From HGM11501 sp045123995 (GTDB taxonomy: Bacteria; Bacillota; Clostridia; CAKSNL01; HGM11501), in the NCBI GenBank assembly GCA_045123995.1, contig JBGVKY010000007.1, positions 14,515 through 78,514 of the forward strand: 64,000 bases of DNA. The letters run 5' to 3'. The notes beneath the pieces are model-generated. The model worked only from the letters and a program-made list of their open reading frames with translations, was not told the origin of the DNA and did no database searches. Below, piece after piece: positions 1-8,207 of this stretch (within the stretch, counting starts at the first letter, position 1; the number at the start of each line of letters is the position of its first letter). The position numbers were made by a program, and so were the translations under genes.

Positions 1-286
1 AAACAGTTTCTTCAAAGCCAAATCTTCCGTCTTCGGTAAAACCTTTAACCAAATCCTTTACATCAATTCCACGATAGCAAAGCTTTCCCTCTGTCGGAAC
101 GGTATTTCCGTCTATCATCTTGCTTGATGTTATGGTAGATATTTCAGTGAGCCCTGCTATAACTCCTTTGCCGTTTAAATCTCTCAGGCCCTTTTTAACA
201 TCATGCTTAACATAAAGCTCTTGGTCTATTTTTCCTCTTTCTATACATTTTTCCGAAAGTTTTAATATCTCAGGCGTTAATTTCAT
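1..286 (-). CDS. Citrate synthase family protein, N-terminal part (cut by window edge)
   Basis: Only the first 95 codons are present; the gene runs off the left edge. The reverse-strand reading starts at an ATG (286) behind a GAAAGGAGTA ribosome site and gives a helical N-terminus followed by GLRDLNGKGVIAGLTEIS and KLCYRGIDVKDL. This is the N-terminal pattern of Clostridial citrate/2-methylcitrate synthases, which condense acetyl-CoA or propionyl-CoA with oxaloacetate. Catalytic residues lie outside the window, so substrate cannot be judged. It starts 14 bases after the ABC transporter stop, so it is probably the last visible gene of the amidase-radA-ABC unit. Confidence 0.85.
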   Translation of the reverse strand, partial: MKLTPEILKLSEKCIERGKIDQELYVKHDVKKGLRDLNGKGVIAGLTEISTITSSKMIDGNTVPTEGKLCYRGIDVKDLVKGFTEDGRFGFEETV

Positions 287-300
287 TAAATACTCCTTTC

Positions 301-2040
301 TTAATTTTCATATAATTTATAAAGTTTTTTATAAATTCCGTCCTTTGCTATAAGTTCCTCATGAGTTCCGGCTTCTTCAATCCCCTTGTCCGTCAGAACC
401 ATTATAAGGTCAGCTCCCTTTATGGTTGTAAGTCTGTGAGCTATGGTAAAGGTTGTTCTTCCCTTTGTAAGCACCTTTAGGGACTCTTTAACCAAAAGTT
501 CGCTTTCATTGTCAAGAGCACTTGTTGCCTCGTCTAAAATTAAAATCGGAGGATTTTTAAGGAAAACTCTCGCGATGGAAATTCTCTGCTTCTGACCACC
601 GGAAAGCTTAACCCCTCTTTCTCCAACGTAGGTATCATATCCGTTTTCAAGCTTTTCTATAAAGTCATCACAACCTGCAGCCTTTGCCGCATTTATAACC
701 TCTTCTTTCGTTGCTCCGATTTTTCCGTAGGCGATATTTTCGTATATTGTGCCGGAGAAAAGATACACATCCTGCTGTACGACACCGATATTTGCTCTTA
801 TTGAGTCCTGAGTATATTCTCTTATATCCATACCGTCAATTAAGACACGGCCGTCGGTAACATCATAAAATCTGGGAATTAAATTTACCAGCGTGGTCTT
901 TCCTCCCCCGGAGGGACCCACTATGGCGATATTTTCTCCTTTTTTCACTTCGAGATTTATTCCTGAAAGCACCTGACCTCCACCGTCGGGATAGCTGAAC
1001 TTTACATTTTCGAACGTCACTTCTCCCGATACCTTGGCAAGCTCCTTTGCTCCTTTAATATCTTTTATATCTATGGGAGCATCCATAATTTCAGAAAATC
1101 TTTCAATTCCCGTCATTCCTCTCTGAAACTGCTCGGTAAATTCAACTATACGGCGTATTGCCGCAATGAGCGTTGCTACATAGAGCAGATAAGCTGTGTA
1201 ATCTCCGGGAGTAATTTCCCCTTCTATCATGAAAAGTGCTCCGGCAACCACAACCACAATATACATAAGTCCGTCAAAAATCCTTACTGAAGTCTGAAAG
1301 CCCGCCATGTATTTATAGGTTTTATATTTGATTTTCAAAAACTTCTGATTGTCTTTTCCAAACTTTTTTCGCTCAATATCCTCATTAGCAAAGCTTTTTA
1401 CAACCCGTATTCCCAGCATGGCATCTTCCACACCGGAATTTATTTCTCCTATCTGCTCACGGGATTCTTTAAACGCCCTTTTCATTTTCCTGTTGTAATA
1501 GGTAGATACAATGAGCATCAAGGGAACAACAGAAAACATTATAAGAGTAAGGGGCATGCTCATAGAAGATAAAATTAAAAACGCTGCTATAATTTTTATC
1601 CCTGCGATAAAAAATTCTTCCGGGCAGTGATGGGCAAACTCCGTAATATCGAAAAGGTCGCTGGTTATTCTTGCCATTATCTGTCCTACCTTGGTATTAC
1701 TGAAATAGGAAAAGGACATTTTCATAAGATGGTCAAAAAGATCACTTCTCATGTCTGTTTCTATTTTCGCCCCCATTATATGTCCTTGATACGCCATGAA
1801 ATAGTTTGCGGAAGCATCAATTATCCTTAAAAGAAGATAGACTATTCCCGCCTTTAGTATAACACCCGCCGTAAGGGACGCAAAATCGTTAATTGCACGA
1901 TTAGTAATTTCTCTTACAATAAGAGGTAGAACTATTTCGCAGACAGTTGTCATTGCCGCAAAAAACAAATCCAGTATCATGATAGCCTTATATCTCCTAA
2001 AGTAAGGAGCAAATCGCCTCATAAGCAGACCTTTCTTCAT
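301..2040 (-). CDS. ABC exporter, fused permease and ATPase (MsbA/LmrA/BmrA-like)
   Basis: A 579-residue half-transporter with the normal length and order for a type IV ABC exporter. About six membrane helices lie in residues 15-310, followed by a nucleotide-binding domain. Visible ATPase motifs are Walker A GPSGGGKTT, the Q-loop, the signature LSGGQKQR, Walker B ILILDEATSALD and the switch His in TIAHRLTT. Such proteins dimerise and export lipids, drugs or peptides; the substrate cannot be read from sequence. It overlaps the radA stop by 4 bases, suggesting translational coupling. No partner half-transporter is adjacent, so a homodimer is likely. Confidence 0.9.
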   Translation of the reverse strand: MKKGLLMRRFAPYFRRYKAIMILDLFFAAMTTVCEIVLPLIVREITNRAINDFASLTAGVILKAGIVYLLLRIIDASANYFMAYQGHIMGAKIETDMRSDLFDHLMKMSFSYFSNTKVGQIMARITSDLFDITEFAHHCPEEFFIAGIKIIAAFLILSSMSMPLTLIMFSVVPLMLIVSTYYNRKMKRAFKESREQIGEINSGVEDAMLGIRVVKSFANEDIERKKFGKDNQKFLKIKYKTYKYMAGFQTSVRIFDGLMYIVVVVAGALFMIEGEITPGDYTAYLLYVATLIAAIRRIVEFTEQFQRGMTGIERFSEIMDAPIDIKDIKGAKELAKVSGEVTFENVKFSYPDGGGQVLSGINLEVKKGENIAIVGPSGGGKTTLVNLIPRFYDVTDGRVLIDGMDIREYTQDSIRANIGVVQQDVYLFSGTIYENIAYGKIGATKEEVINAAKAAGCDDFIEKLENGYDTYVGERGVKLSGGQKQRISIARVFLKNPPILILDEATSALDNESELLVKESLKVLTKGRTTFTIAHRLTTIKGADLIMVLTDKGIEEAGTHEELIAKDGIYKKLYKLYEN

Positions 2041-3389
2041 CCGAATATATCCTCCTTGAACAAATCGCTGACAGTATTTATTCCGATTAAATTTATCCTT
2101 AAGTTCTTATCTGCCTGTCCCAGAGCACTCTTTGGTACAATGCAGGATTTAAATCCCAATCTTTCTGCCTCCTGCACTCTTCTTCCTATTCCGGAAACAG
2201 ACCTTAATTCACCCGAAAGTCCCACTTCTCCCAGGAAAACCATGGCAGGGTCCAGAGGCTTATTTTTTATACTTGATAAAAGCGATGCTAAAATTGCCAG
2301 ATCCGCCACGGTTTCATCAACCTTAAGTCCGCCCACTACATTCAAGTAGGCATCCTGATTTTGCATGGGAAGTCCCAGTTTTTTCTCAAGTATTGCAATT
2401 AACATGACCATTCTTGAATAGTCCATACCCTCGGCTGCTCTTCTGGGCACACCGAAGCCCGTGGGAGATGTGAGTGCCTGGATTTCAGCAAGAATCGGTC
2501 TTGTCCCTTCCATCAGGCAGGTTACACAGGAGCCGGGGGCATCCTTCATCCTTCCTGAAAGGAGAGTTTCAGAGGGGTTATCCACCGATTTCAGTCCCTC
2601 CCCTGTCATTTCAAACATACCCACTTCATTTGTGGAGCCGAAACGGTTTTTAACCGCTCTTAAAATTCTGTAGCTCTGATTTCTGTCACCCTCGAAATAC
2701 AAAACCGAGTCCACCATGTGTTCAAGCATTTTAGGTCCTGCTATATTTCCCTCTTTTGTTACATGACCCACTATGAAAAATGCGGTGCCCGATTCTTTAG
2801 CCTTTCTCATGATTTTCATTGTAACATCTCTTATCTGGCCAAGGCTTCCGCCTGCCGAATCGGTATTTTCTGAAAACATTGTCTGAACCGAATCCACAAT
2901 GCAAGCTGCAGGCTTTATTTCATCTATGTAAAAAAGTGCCTTATCTATATCTGTCTCGGGCAAAATAAGTAAATTGTCCCCTAAAACCGAAAGACGCTCC
3001 GCCCTCATTTTAAGCTGCATTTCAGATTCTTCCCCAGATATATAGAGTATTTTTTCCTCTTTCCCTATATTTGAGCACACCTGCATGAGCAAGGTTGATT
3101 TTCCTATTCCGGGCTCGCCCCCCACAAGGACAAGACTCCCTTTAACCAATCCTCCGCCTAAAACTCTGTCAAGCTCACTAATCCCTGTTAAGATACGTTC
3201 CGATTCATCGCTTTTAATTTCATTAAGCGTCATGGGGCGGGCTGAAACTTCACGGCTTAAGGAAGTTTTCTTTTCTTTATATATCTTTTGTTCCTTTAAG
3301 GTGTTCCATGCCCCGCAGGAGGGACATTTGCCCAGGTATTTCACGGTTTCATAGCCACATTCAGAGCAGCAAAAAACTGATTTACTCAT
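2037..3389 (-). CDS. radA: DNA repair protein RadA (Sms)
   Basis: RadA is a RecA-related hexameric helicase that helps branch migration during recombination repair and transformation. The 450 residues show all expected parts: an N-terminal four-cysteine zinc finger (CSECGYETVKYLGKCPSCG), a RecA-like core with Walker A GGEPGIGKST, the RadA-specific KNRFG motif near residue 257, and a C-terminal Lon-protease-like domain. Length is normal. The start ATG overlaps the end of the amidase gene by 8 bases, and its 3' end overlaps the ABC transporter gene by 4 bases, so the three genes form one tight operon. Confidence 0.96.
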   Translation of the reverse strand: MSKSVFCCSECGYETVKYLGKCPSCGAWNTLKEQKIYKEKKTSLSREVSARPMTLNEIKSDESERILTGISELDRVLGGGLVKGSLVLVGGEPGIGKSTLLMQVCSNIGKEEKILYISGEESEMQLKMRAERLSVLGDNLLILPETDIDKALFYIDEIKPAACIVDSVQTMFSENTDSAGGSLGQIRDVTMKIMRKAKESGTAFFIVGHVTKEGNIAGPKMLEHMVDSVLYFEGDRNQSYRILRAVKNRFGSTNEVGMFEMTGEGLKSVDNPSETLLSGRMKDAPGSCVTCLMEGTRPILAEIQALTSPTGFGVPRRAAEGMDYSRMVMLIAILEKKLGLPMQNQDAYLNVVGGLKVDETVADLAILASLLSSIKNKPLDPAMVFLGEVGLSGELRSVSGIGRRVQEAERLGFKSCIVPKSALGQADKNLRINLIGINTVSDLFKEDIFG

Positions 3390-4092
3390 ATTTTCCTCCG
3401 TTAAAATAATTTTCTATGCCCAAAACTATTGCATCTGCAAGCTTTTCCTGATATTCTTCGTTTCTTAAATTTTCATCATCCGTTGGATTTGACAAAAATC
3501 CGCATTCTACCAGACAGGCGGGAATTTGCGCTTTTTCCATTAAGTAAATGCCTTTGTCAGCTTTTTTTAATATACGGTTATTTCTTTCGTCAAGCTTTAT
3601 AAGGGACCGCCTTATAGCTTCTGCCACTTCTTTTGACTCTTCTTTGTTTTTCGAATAAAAAACCTGTGCCCCGAAAACAGATGGGTCAGAAAAGAAATTT
3701 AGGTGTATGCTCAAAAACAAATCTGCATCAAGGCCGTTTAAAAGTTCTTCCCTGTTATGCATGTCGGATAGCTTTTTCTCCTTTATAGATTTTCCTTTTG
3801 AATAAATTCCTTCCTCGGTTTCTCTTGTCATAACTACATTATAACATTTTTTATTTAACTTTGCACTAATTTTTTCTGAAATTTCCAAATTTATTTTACT
3901 TTCGCTAACCCCGGAAACTCCCGTTGTTCCCCCGTCTGGCTCTCCGTGGCCCGGGTCTATTATAACCGTCTTTTCATAAATCCCTGAAAACGTGGGCTTA
4001 AAGCCGTTTTTATAAAGGTTCTCTATTAAATATGTAACTATAAAAGACATTAAAAGAAAAATTATAATCCCTCGTTTTAAGTAAATGTTCAA
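3382..4092 (-). CDS. cwlD: N-acetylmuramoyl-L-alanine amidase, CwlD-like (membrane-anchored)
   Basis: A zinc-dependent Amidase_3 enzyme that cleaves the MurNAc-L-Ala bond. In spore formers CwlD makes the muramic-delta-lactam of spore cortex. From the chosen start it has 236 residues: one N-terminal membrane helix, then VIIDPGHGEPDGG (zinc His), a Glu in ISLEIS-like context, LSIHLNFF (second His) and ACLVECGFLSN (catalytic Glu). I prefer the TTG at 4092, which has GGGGTGG just upstream. The ATG at 4158 would put the coding start inside the typA terminator hairpin. CwlD is the best match because of size and single anchor; another Amidase_3 hydrolase is possible. Confidence 0.82.
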   Translation of the reverse strand: MNIYLKRGIIIFLLMSFIVTYLIENLYKNGFKPTFSGIYEKTVIIDPGHGEPDGGTTGVSGVSESKINLEISEKISAKLNKKCYNVVMTRETEEGIYSKGKSIKEKKLSDMHNREELLNGLDADLFLSIHLNFFSDPSVFGAQVFYSKNKEESKEVAEAIRRSLIKLDERNNRILKKADKGIYLMEKAQIPACLVECGFLSNPTDDENLRNEEYQEKLADAIVLGIENYFNGGKYE

Positions 4093-4136
4093 AAAACCAC
4101 CCCAATATATTTTATTAAGGGCGGCTTTTCTATATG

Positions 4137-4166
4137 AAAAAAGATGTGGCTTTACCACATCTTTTT
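4137..4166 (-). terminator. Terminator of typA
   Basis: A GATGTGG stem pairs with CCACATC across a five-base loop, flanked by A and T runs on both sides. It starts 4 bases after the typA stop codon, so it ends the typA transcript. It lies upstream of the amidase gene, which argues against the amidase ATG at 4158. Confidence 0.85.
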
Positions 4167-4169
4167 TAT

Positions 4170-6014
4170 TTACTTTCCCTCTGCCTGGGCACGGAGACGC
4201 ATCTGGTGGTCAGCCTTTGCTCGAAGGTCTGCATTTAATATTCTTTTTCGAAGGCGAAGGCTTTTGGGAGTTACCTCTAAAAGCTCGTCTGCGGTAATAA
4301 ATTCAAGACACTGCTCAAGGCTCATATCCCTGGGAGTTGTGAGCTTTAAGGCATCGTCGGAGCCTGATGCACGAGTGTTGGTGATGTGTTTTTTCTTGCA
4401 CACATTTACCACCACATCTTCAAGTCGGCAGTTTTCACCAACAATCATGCCCTCGTACACCTTATCCCCGGGATTTATAAAGAGTGTTCCTCGCTCCTGA
4501 GCATTGAAAAGACCGTAGGTAACGGCTTCACCTGTTTCAAAGGCAATTAAGGAGCCTCTTGAACGCTCTGGAATATCTCCCTTATAAGGCTCGTAATCAC
4601 GAAGCATGTGGTTTATTACAACGGTACCCTTGGTGGCGGTTAAGAGTTCACTTCTGTATCCTATAAGACCTCTTGAAGGAATGGTGAATTCAAGTCTTGT
4701 ATATCCTCCGGTTATTGGTACCATATTGGTCATTTCTGCTTTTCTTTTGGCCGCACTCTCTATAACTGTTCCCGAATATTCGTCGGGCACGTCAATTACC
4801 AAATCTTCAATAGGCTCTAATTTTTCTCCGCCCTCGCCCTTCTTAAATATAACCTCGGGGCGGGAAACCTGGAATTCATAGCCCTGACGACGCATATTTT
4901 CAATGAGGACCGAAAGGTGAAGCTCCCCTCTTCCCGATACCACAAAAGAGTCCGCTAAATCCGTATCCTCTACCTTTAAGCTTATATTGCTTTCAAGTTC
5001 CTTATAGAGTCTGTCACGAAGGTGTCTGCTTGTAACAAAGTCACCCTCTTTTCCTGCAAAAGGGCTGTTATTTATGGAAAATGTCATGGACATAACGGGC
5101 TGGTCTATCTCCACGAAAGGAAGAGGCTCGACTTTTCCCGGGTCGCACAAAGTTTCGCCGATTTCAATGTCTGCTATTCCTGAGATGCACACAACATCAC
5201 CTGCTATAGCTTCCCCTACAGCCTGTCTTTTAAGTCCCTGGTAGGTGTATAAAGCCGCAACCTTGCCCTGCTTTATTTTTCCCTCTCTTGTGGAAACCGC
5301 CAATGGAGAGCCAACTTTTACAGTTCCTCTTTCAATGGTTCCCACCGCAATTCTTCCTGTATATCCATCAAAGTCAATGTTTGAAACAAGCATCTGGAAA
5401 GGCTCGGTCTTATCCCCCTTGGGATGAGGAACATGCTTTAATATAAGGTCGAACATGGGAGACATATCGCCACCGCCTGCCTCTGCATCCATGCTTGCCC
5501 AGCCATCTCTTCCCGATGCATAAATTACAGGTGAGTCAAGCTGCTCCTCTGTTGCATCCAAATCAAGGAACAGCTCCAAAACCTCGTCAACCACCTGATA
5601 TGGTCTTGCATTAGGTCTGTCCACCTTATTAACAACAATGATAGGCACTAAATTTAAGGCAAGTGCTTTTTTAAGCACAAATCTTGTCTGGGGCATACAG
5701 CCTTCAAAAGCGTCAACCAGCAAAAGCACACCGTCAACCATTTCAAGGGCACGCTCAACCTCGCCACCGAAATCAGCATGGCCGGGGGTGTCAACAATGT
5801 TTATTTTTGTTCCTTTATATTCTAAAGATGTGTTCTTCGCAAGGATTGTAATTCCTCTTTCTTTCTCCAAGTCGTTGGAGTCCATAACCCTCTCTTCCAC
5901 CTGCTCATTTGCACGGAAAGTTCCGCTCTGATGAAGCATGGCATCAACCAATGTAGTTTTGCCGTGGTCAACATGGGCAATTATCGCAACATTTCTTATA
6001 TCTTTGGTTTCCAT
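4170..6014 (-). CDS. typA: Ribosome-associated translational GTPase TypA/BipA
   Basis: A 614-residue EF-G-like GTPase that binds the ribosome and supports 50S assembly and growth under stress or cold. G-domain motifs are at the N-terminus: AHVDHGKTT (G1), DTPGHADFGGEVER (G3) and NKVDRPNARP (G4). The EF-Tu domain 2-like barrel, the EF-G domain III/V-like regions (SGRGELHLSVLIE, SRGLIGYRSE) and the BipA-specific C-terminal domain follow in order. It is transcribed alone: a promoter lies at 6060-6088 and a hairpin terminator follows the stop. Divergent from ctsR. Confidence 0.97.
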   Translation of the reverse strand: METKDIRNVAIIAHVDHGKTTLVDAMLHQSGTFRANEQVEERVMDSNDLEKERGITILAKNTSLEYKGTKINIVDTPGHADFGGEVERALEMVDGVLLLVDAFEGCMPQTRFVLKKALALNLVPIIVVNKVDRPNARPYQVVDEVLELFLDLDATEEQLDSPVIYASGRDGWASMDAEAGGGDMSPMFDLILKHVPHPKGDKTEPFQMLVSNIDFDGYTGRIAVGTIERGTVKVGSPLAVSTREGKIKQGKVAALYTYQGLKRQAVGEAIAGDVVCISGIADIEIGETLCDPGKVEPLPFVEIDQPVMSMTFSINNSPFAGKEGDFVTSRHLRDRLYKELESNISLKVEDTDLADSFVVSGRGELHLSVLIENMRRQGYEFQVSRPEVIFKKGEGGEKLEPIEDLVIDVPDEYSGTVIESAAKRKAEMTNMVPITGGYTRLEFTIPSRGLIGYRSELLTATKGTVVINHMLRDYEPYKGDIPERSRGSLIAFETGEAVTYGLFNAQERGTLFINPGDKVYEGMIVGENCRLEDVVVNVCKKKHITNTRASGSDDALKLTTPRDMSLEQCLEFITADELLEVTPKSLRLRKRILNADLRAKADHQMRLRAQAEGK

Positions 6015-6059
6015 TAAATTCTTCCTTTCGGAGTTAGTCTTTCTTTTTACAACCTTTTT

Positions 6060-6088
6060 ATTTTACTAAAAAATTCCCCGTTTGTCAA
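6060..6088 (-). promoter_or_regulatory. Promoter of typA
   Basis: Read on the minus strand: TTGACA (6083-6088), 17-base spacer, TAAAAT (6060-6065). A near-consensus housekeeping sigma promoter about 45 bases before the typA start codon. Confidence 0.8.
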
Positions 6089-6158
6089 GAAAGGCTTGTT
6101 TGTTTCTAATAGAATAACACTTCTCGCTTCTTTTATTTTAATTTTTTCAAAAAAACTA

Positions 6159-6187
6159 TTGACAATTTGACCTTCTTTGACTATAAT
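6159..6187 (+). promoter_or_regulatory. Promoter of the ctsR operon
   Basis: TTGACA (6159-6164), 17-base spacer, TATAAT (6182-6187): a perfect consensus promoter. Such a strong promoter fits a gene set held down by a repressor, here CtsR, whose boxes overlap and follow it. Confidence 0.9.
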
Positions 6188-6221
6188 GTACTTAGAAAAG
6201 TCAAAAATAGTCAAAGTCAAA
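6166..6221 (+). promoter_or_regulatory. CtsR operators (two full boxes plus a half site)
   Basis: The CtsR consensus is a direct heptad repeat RGTCAAA-NAN-RGTCAAA. Box 1 (6166-6182) matches it on the minus strand and fills the promoter spacer. Box 2 (6199-6215) matches on the plus strand, just after the -10. A further AGTCAAA half site (6215-6221) runs into the ribosome site. Binding here would block both polymerase and transcript start, giving autoregulation of the operon. Confidence 0.88.
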
Positions 6222-6232
6222 GGAGAATTGTT

Positions 6233-6679
6233 ATGCATTTAAGTAACAGTATTGAAGAATTTTTAAATGAACTTCTTTCTTCCATGGACGGAAGCGTTGA
6301 AATAAAGAGAAATGAGCTGGCAGAACGTCTTGGTTGCGTTCCCTCCCAGATTAACTATGTTATACAGACCCGTTTTACTAAAGAACGCGGTTTTTCTGTG
6401 GAAAGCAGGCGCGGAGGCGGTGGCTTTATCAGGATTACAAAGGTCAAGGTCAAAGGCGACGAATATATCATGCATATAATAAACAGCATAGGTCCCTCAC
6501 TTGACTATCCTACAAGTCATGCTTTAGTATCAAATCTCTTAGGGTATAATAAAATAACAGATAGAGAAGCAAAAATAATGCTTGCCGCCCTTTCCGATTC
6601 ATCACTTCCCTTCCCCATTTCTGTAAAAAATCAGGTAAGAAGCTCAATTATGAAAAATATACTTATAAATCTTATATAA
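6233..6679 (+). CDS. ctsR: Heat-shock transcriptional repressor CtsR
   Basis: CtsR represses class III stress genes (clp, mcs) and is released at high temperature; McsB marks it for ClpCP. The 148-residue product has the winged-helix N-terminus (NELAERLGCVPSQINYVIQTRF) and the glycine-rich wing, RRGGGGFIRI, that senses heat. I take the ATG at 6233, with AAAGGAG 7 bases upstream; an in-frame start upstream would lie inside the operators. First gene of ctsR-mcsA-mcsB-clpC, the standard Firmicutes order. Confidence 0.95.
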   Translation: MHLSNSIEEFLNELLSSMDGSVEIKRNELAERLGCVPSQINYVIQTRFTKERGFSVESRRGGGGFIRITKVKVKGDEYIMHIINSIGPSLDYPTSHALVSNLLGYNKITDREAKIMLAALSDSSLPFPISVKNQVRSSIMKNILINLI

Positions 6680-6711
6680 TTCGACACAATCAAAAGAAAG
6701 GAATGATTATA

Positions 6712-7179
6712 ATGTTATGTGAAAGATGTAATAAAAATCCTGCCACCATGCACTATACCCAGGTTATAAACGGTCAGGTTTCTGAATATCACCTTTGCGA
6801 AAAATGTGCCAGGGAGGAAAAAATGACATCGGATTTTTCCGATTTTGATATATTCAACATGTTTTCTCCCAAAAAGGTAAAAAGTGAAAGTTCGCTTATT
6901 TGCCCCAACTGCAAAACCACTTTATCCGAATTCAGGAAACACGGAATTGCAGGATGTGCCACCTGCTATGATGTTTTCTCTTCCGTTATAGAGCCTATAC
7001 TCCTCCAGACTCAGGGAACAAAAACTCACTTAAAGCCGAAGGCTGAAAAGAAAGAAGAGACAAAGAAAGAAAAAATCACCCGTCTCGAAAATGCTTTGAA
7101 GGAAGCAGTTAAAAAGGAAGAATATGAAAAGGCTGCTTCTTTGCGAGACGAAATAAAATTACTTAAGGAGGAAGAATAA
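6712..7179 (+). CDS. mcsA: McsA, zinc-binding activator of the arginine kinase McsB
   Basis: McsA binds and stimulates McsB. The 155 residues carry two pairs of CxxC motifs (CERCNKNP...CEKC and CPNCKTT...CATC) that would bind two zinc ions, and a C-terminal UVR coiled-coil motif with KAASLRDEIKLL, which resembles the UvrB/UvrC contact helix and the ClpC middle domain. The ATG at 6712 has a well-spaced AAAGGAA; the ATG at 6703 sits against it and is less likely. The stop codon overlaps the mcsB start by one base. Confidence 0.93.
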   Translation: MLCERCNKNPATMHYTQVINGQVSEYHLCEKCAREEKMTSDFSDFDIFNMFSPKKVKSESSLICPNCKTTLSEFRKHGIAGCATCYDVFSSVIEPILLQTQGTKTHLKPKAEKKEETKKEKITRLENALKEAVKKEEYEKAASLRDEIKLLKEEE

Positions 7180-8192
7180 TGAGCTGGTATAAAGAGAAAG
7201 GTCCTGAAAGCGAAATAGTTTTGAGCACAAGAGTCCGTTTTGCCAGAAATCTGCCAGGTTATAAATTCCCCTCAAAAATGACGGAAGAAGAAAGAAGCAA
7301 GCTTATAGGTGAAGTTTCTGATGCGTTTTTTGGTTCCAACAGTACATTTTCGGATAACTTCCGCCTTTTAAAAACCAAAGAAGAAACAAAGGACAGGCTT
7401 CTTAGCTTATATGAAAAGCATTTAATAAGCCGTGAGCTTATAAGAAATCCCCTGCCCTCGGCAGTCATAATGGGAAATGACGAAAAATTCTCTTTAATGC
7501 TTTTAGAAGAAGACCATGTAAGACTTCAGGTTATACTTCCCGGAAATCAGATGAAAGAGGCACTTAAAATGGCTAAGGACTACGAAAAGCTCCTTGACGG
7601 AAGGCTTTCTTTCTCCAGAAACGAATCTTTGGGATATTTAACAGCCTGCCCCACCAATCTCGGTACGGGATTAAGGATTTCTGTTATGCTCCATCTTCCC
7701 GCTCTTACGGTTACTAAAAAAATCGGCAGAATATTAAACTCTGTCGGTAAATTGGGCCTTACGATAAGGGGAATGCACGGAGAGGGCACCGAAGCCAAAG
7801 GCTCGTTCTATCAGCTTTCCAACCAGGTGACGTTGGGAATGAATGAGGAAGACATCTTGAAAAAGGTCGATTCTGTTTTAGTAAGAATTATTGAAATAGA
7901 GAAAAACCTAAGAGAAGAATTGCTTAAAAATGCTGAATCTGAAATAAAAAACAAGTGCATGAGAGCCTACGGAATACTTAAAAATTCCTACGCCTTAACC
8001 AGCGAAGAAGCCATAACCTTCCTTTCTGATGTAAGACTGGGAAAAGCTCTCGGCTTTTTGGAGGCAGACTATACCTCCCTTAATACCTTTATGGTTTTAA
8101 GCTCTCCTTACTATCTGTCGTCTGAAGAGAATTTAAAAGATCCCAATCTCCGCGATATAAGAAGAGCTTCTTTAGCGAAAGAAATTTTATAG
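7179..8192 (+). CDS. mcsB: Protein-arginine kinase McsB
   Basis: McsB phosphorylates arginine side chains, tagging proteins including CtsR for ClpCP. The 337-residue product has the phosphagen kinase fold: an N-terminal LSTRVRFARN nucleotide-binding segment, the catalytic-cysteine motif ACPTNLGTGLR, and the basic loop RGMHGEGTEAKG. It lacks the N-terminal domain of animal arginine kinases, as is usual for McsB. The start codon is in a TAATG overlap with mcsA, so the two are translationally coupled. Confidence 0.96.
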   Translation: MSWYKEKGPESEIVLSTRVRFARNLPGYKFPSKMTEEERSKLIGEVSDAFFGSNSTFSDNFRLLKTKEETKDRLLSLYEKHLISRELIRNPLPSAVIMGNDEKFSLMLLEEDHVRLQVILPGNQMKEALKMAKDYEKLLDGRLSFSRNESLGYLTACPTNLGTGLRISVMLHLPALTVTKKIGRILNSVGKLGLTIRGMHGEGTEAKGSFYQLSNQVTLGMNEEDILKKVDSVLVRIIEIEKNLREELLKNAESEIKNKCMRAYGILKNSYALTSEEAITFLSDVRLGKALGFLEADYTSLNTFMVLSSPYYLSSEENLKDPNLRDIRRASLAKEIL

Positions 8193-8207
8193 AAAAGAGT
8201 GATTTAA

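Noticed and set aside
6047..6238. 63-codon minus-strand frame between typA and ctsR
   Set aside because: It covers both promoters and the CtsR boxes and has no family resemblance.
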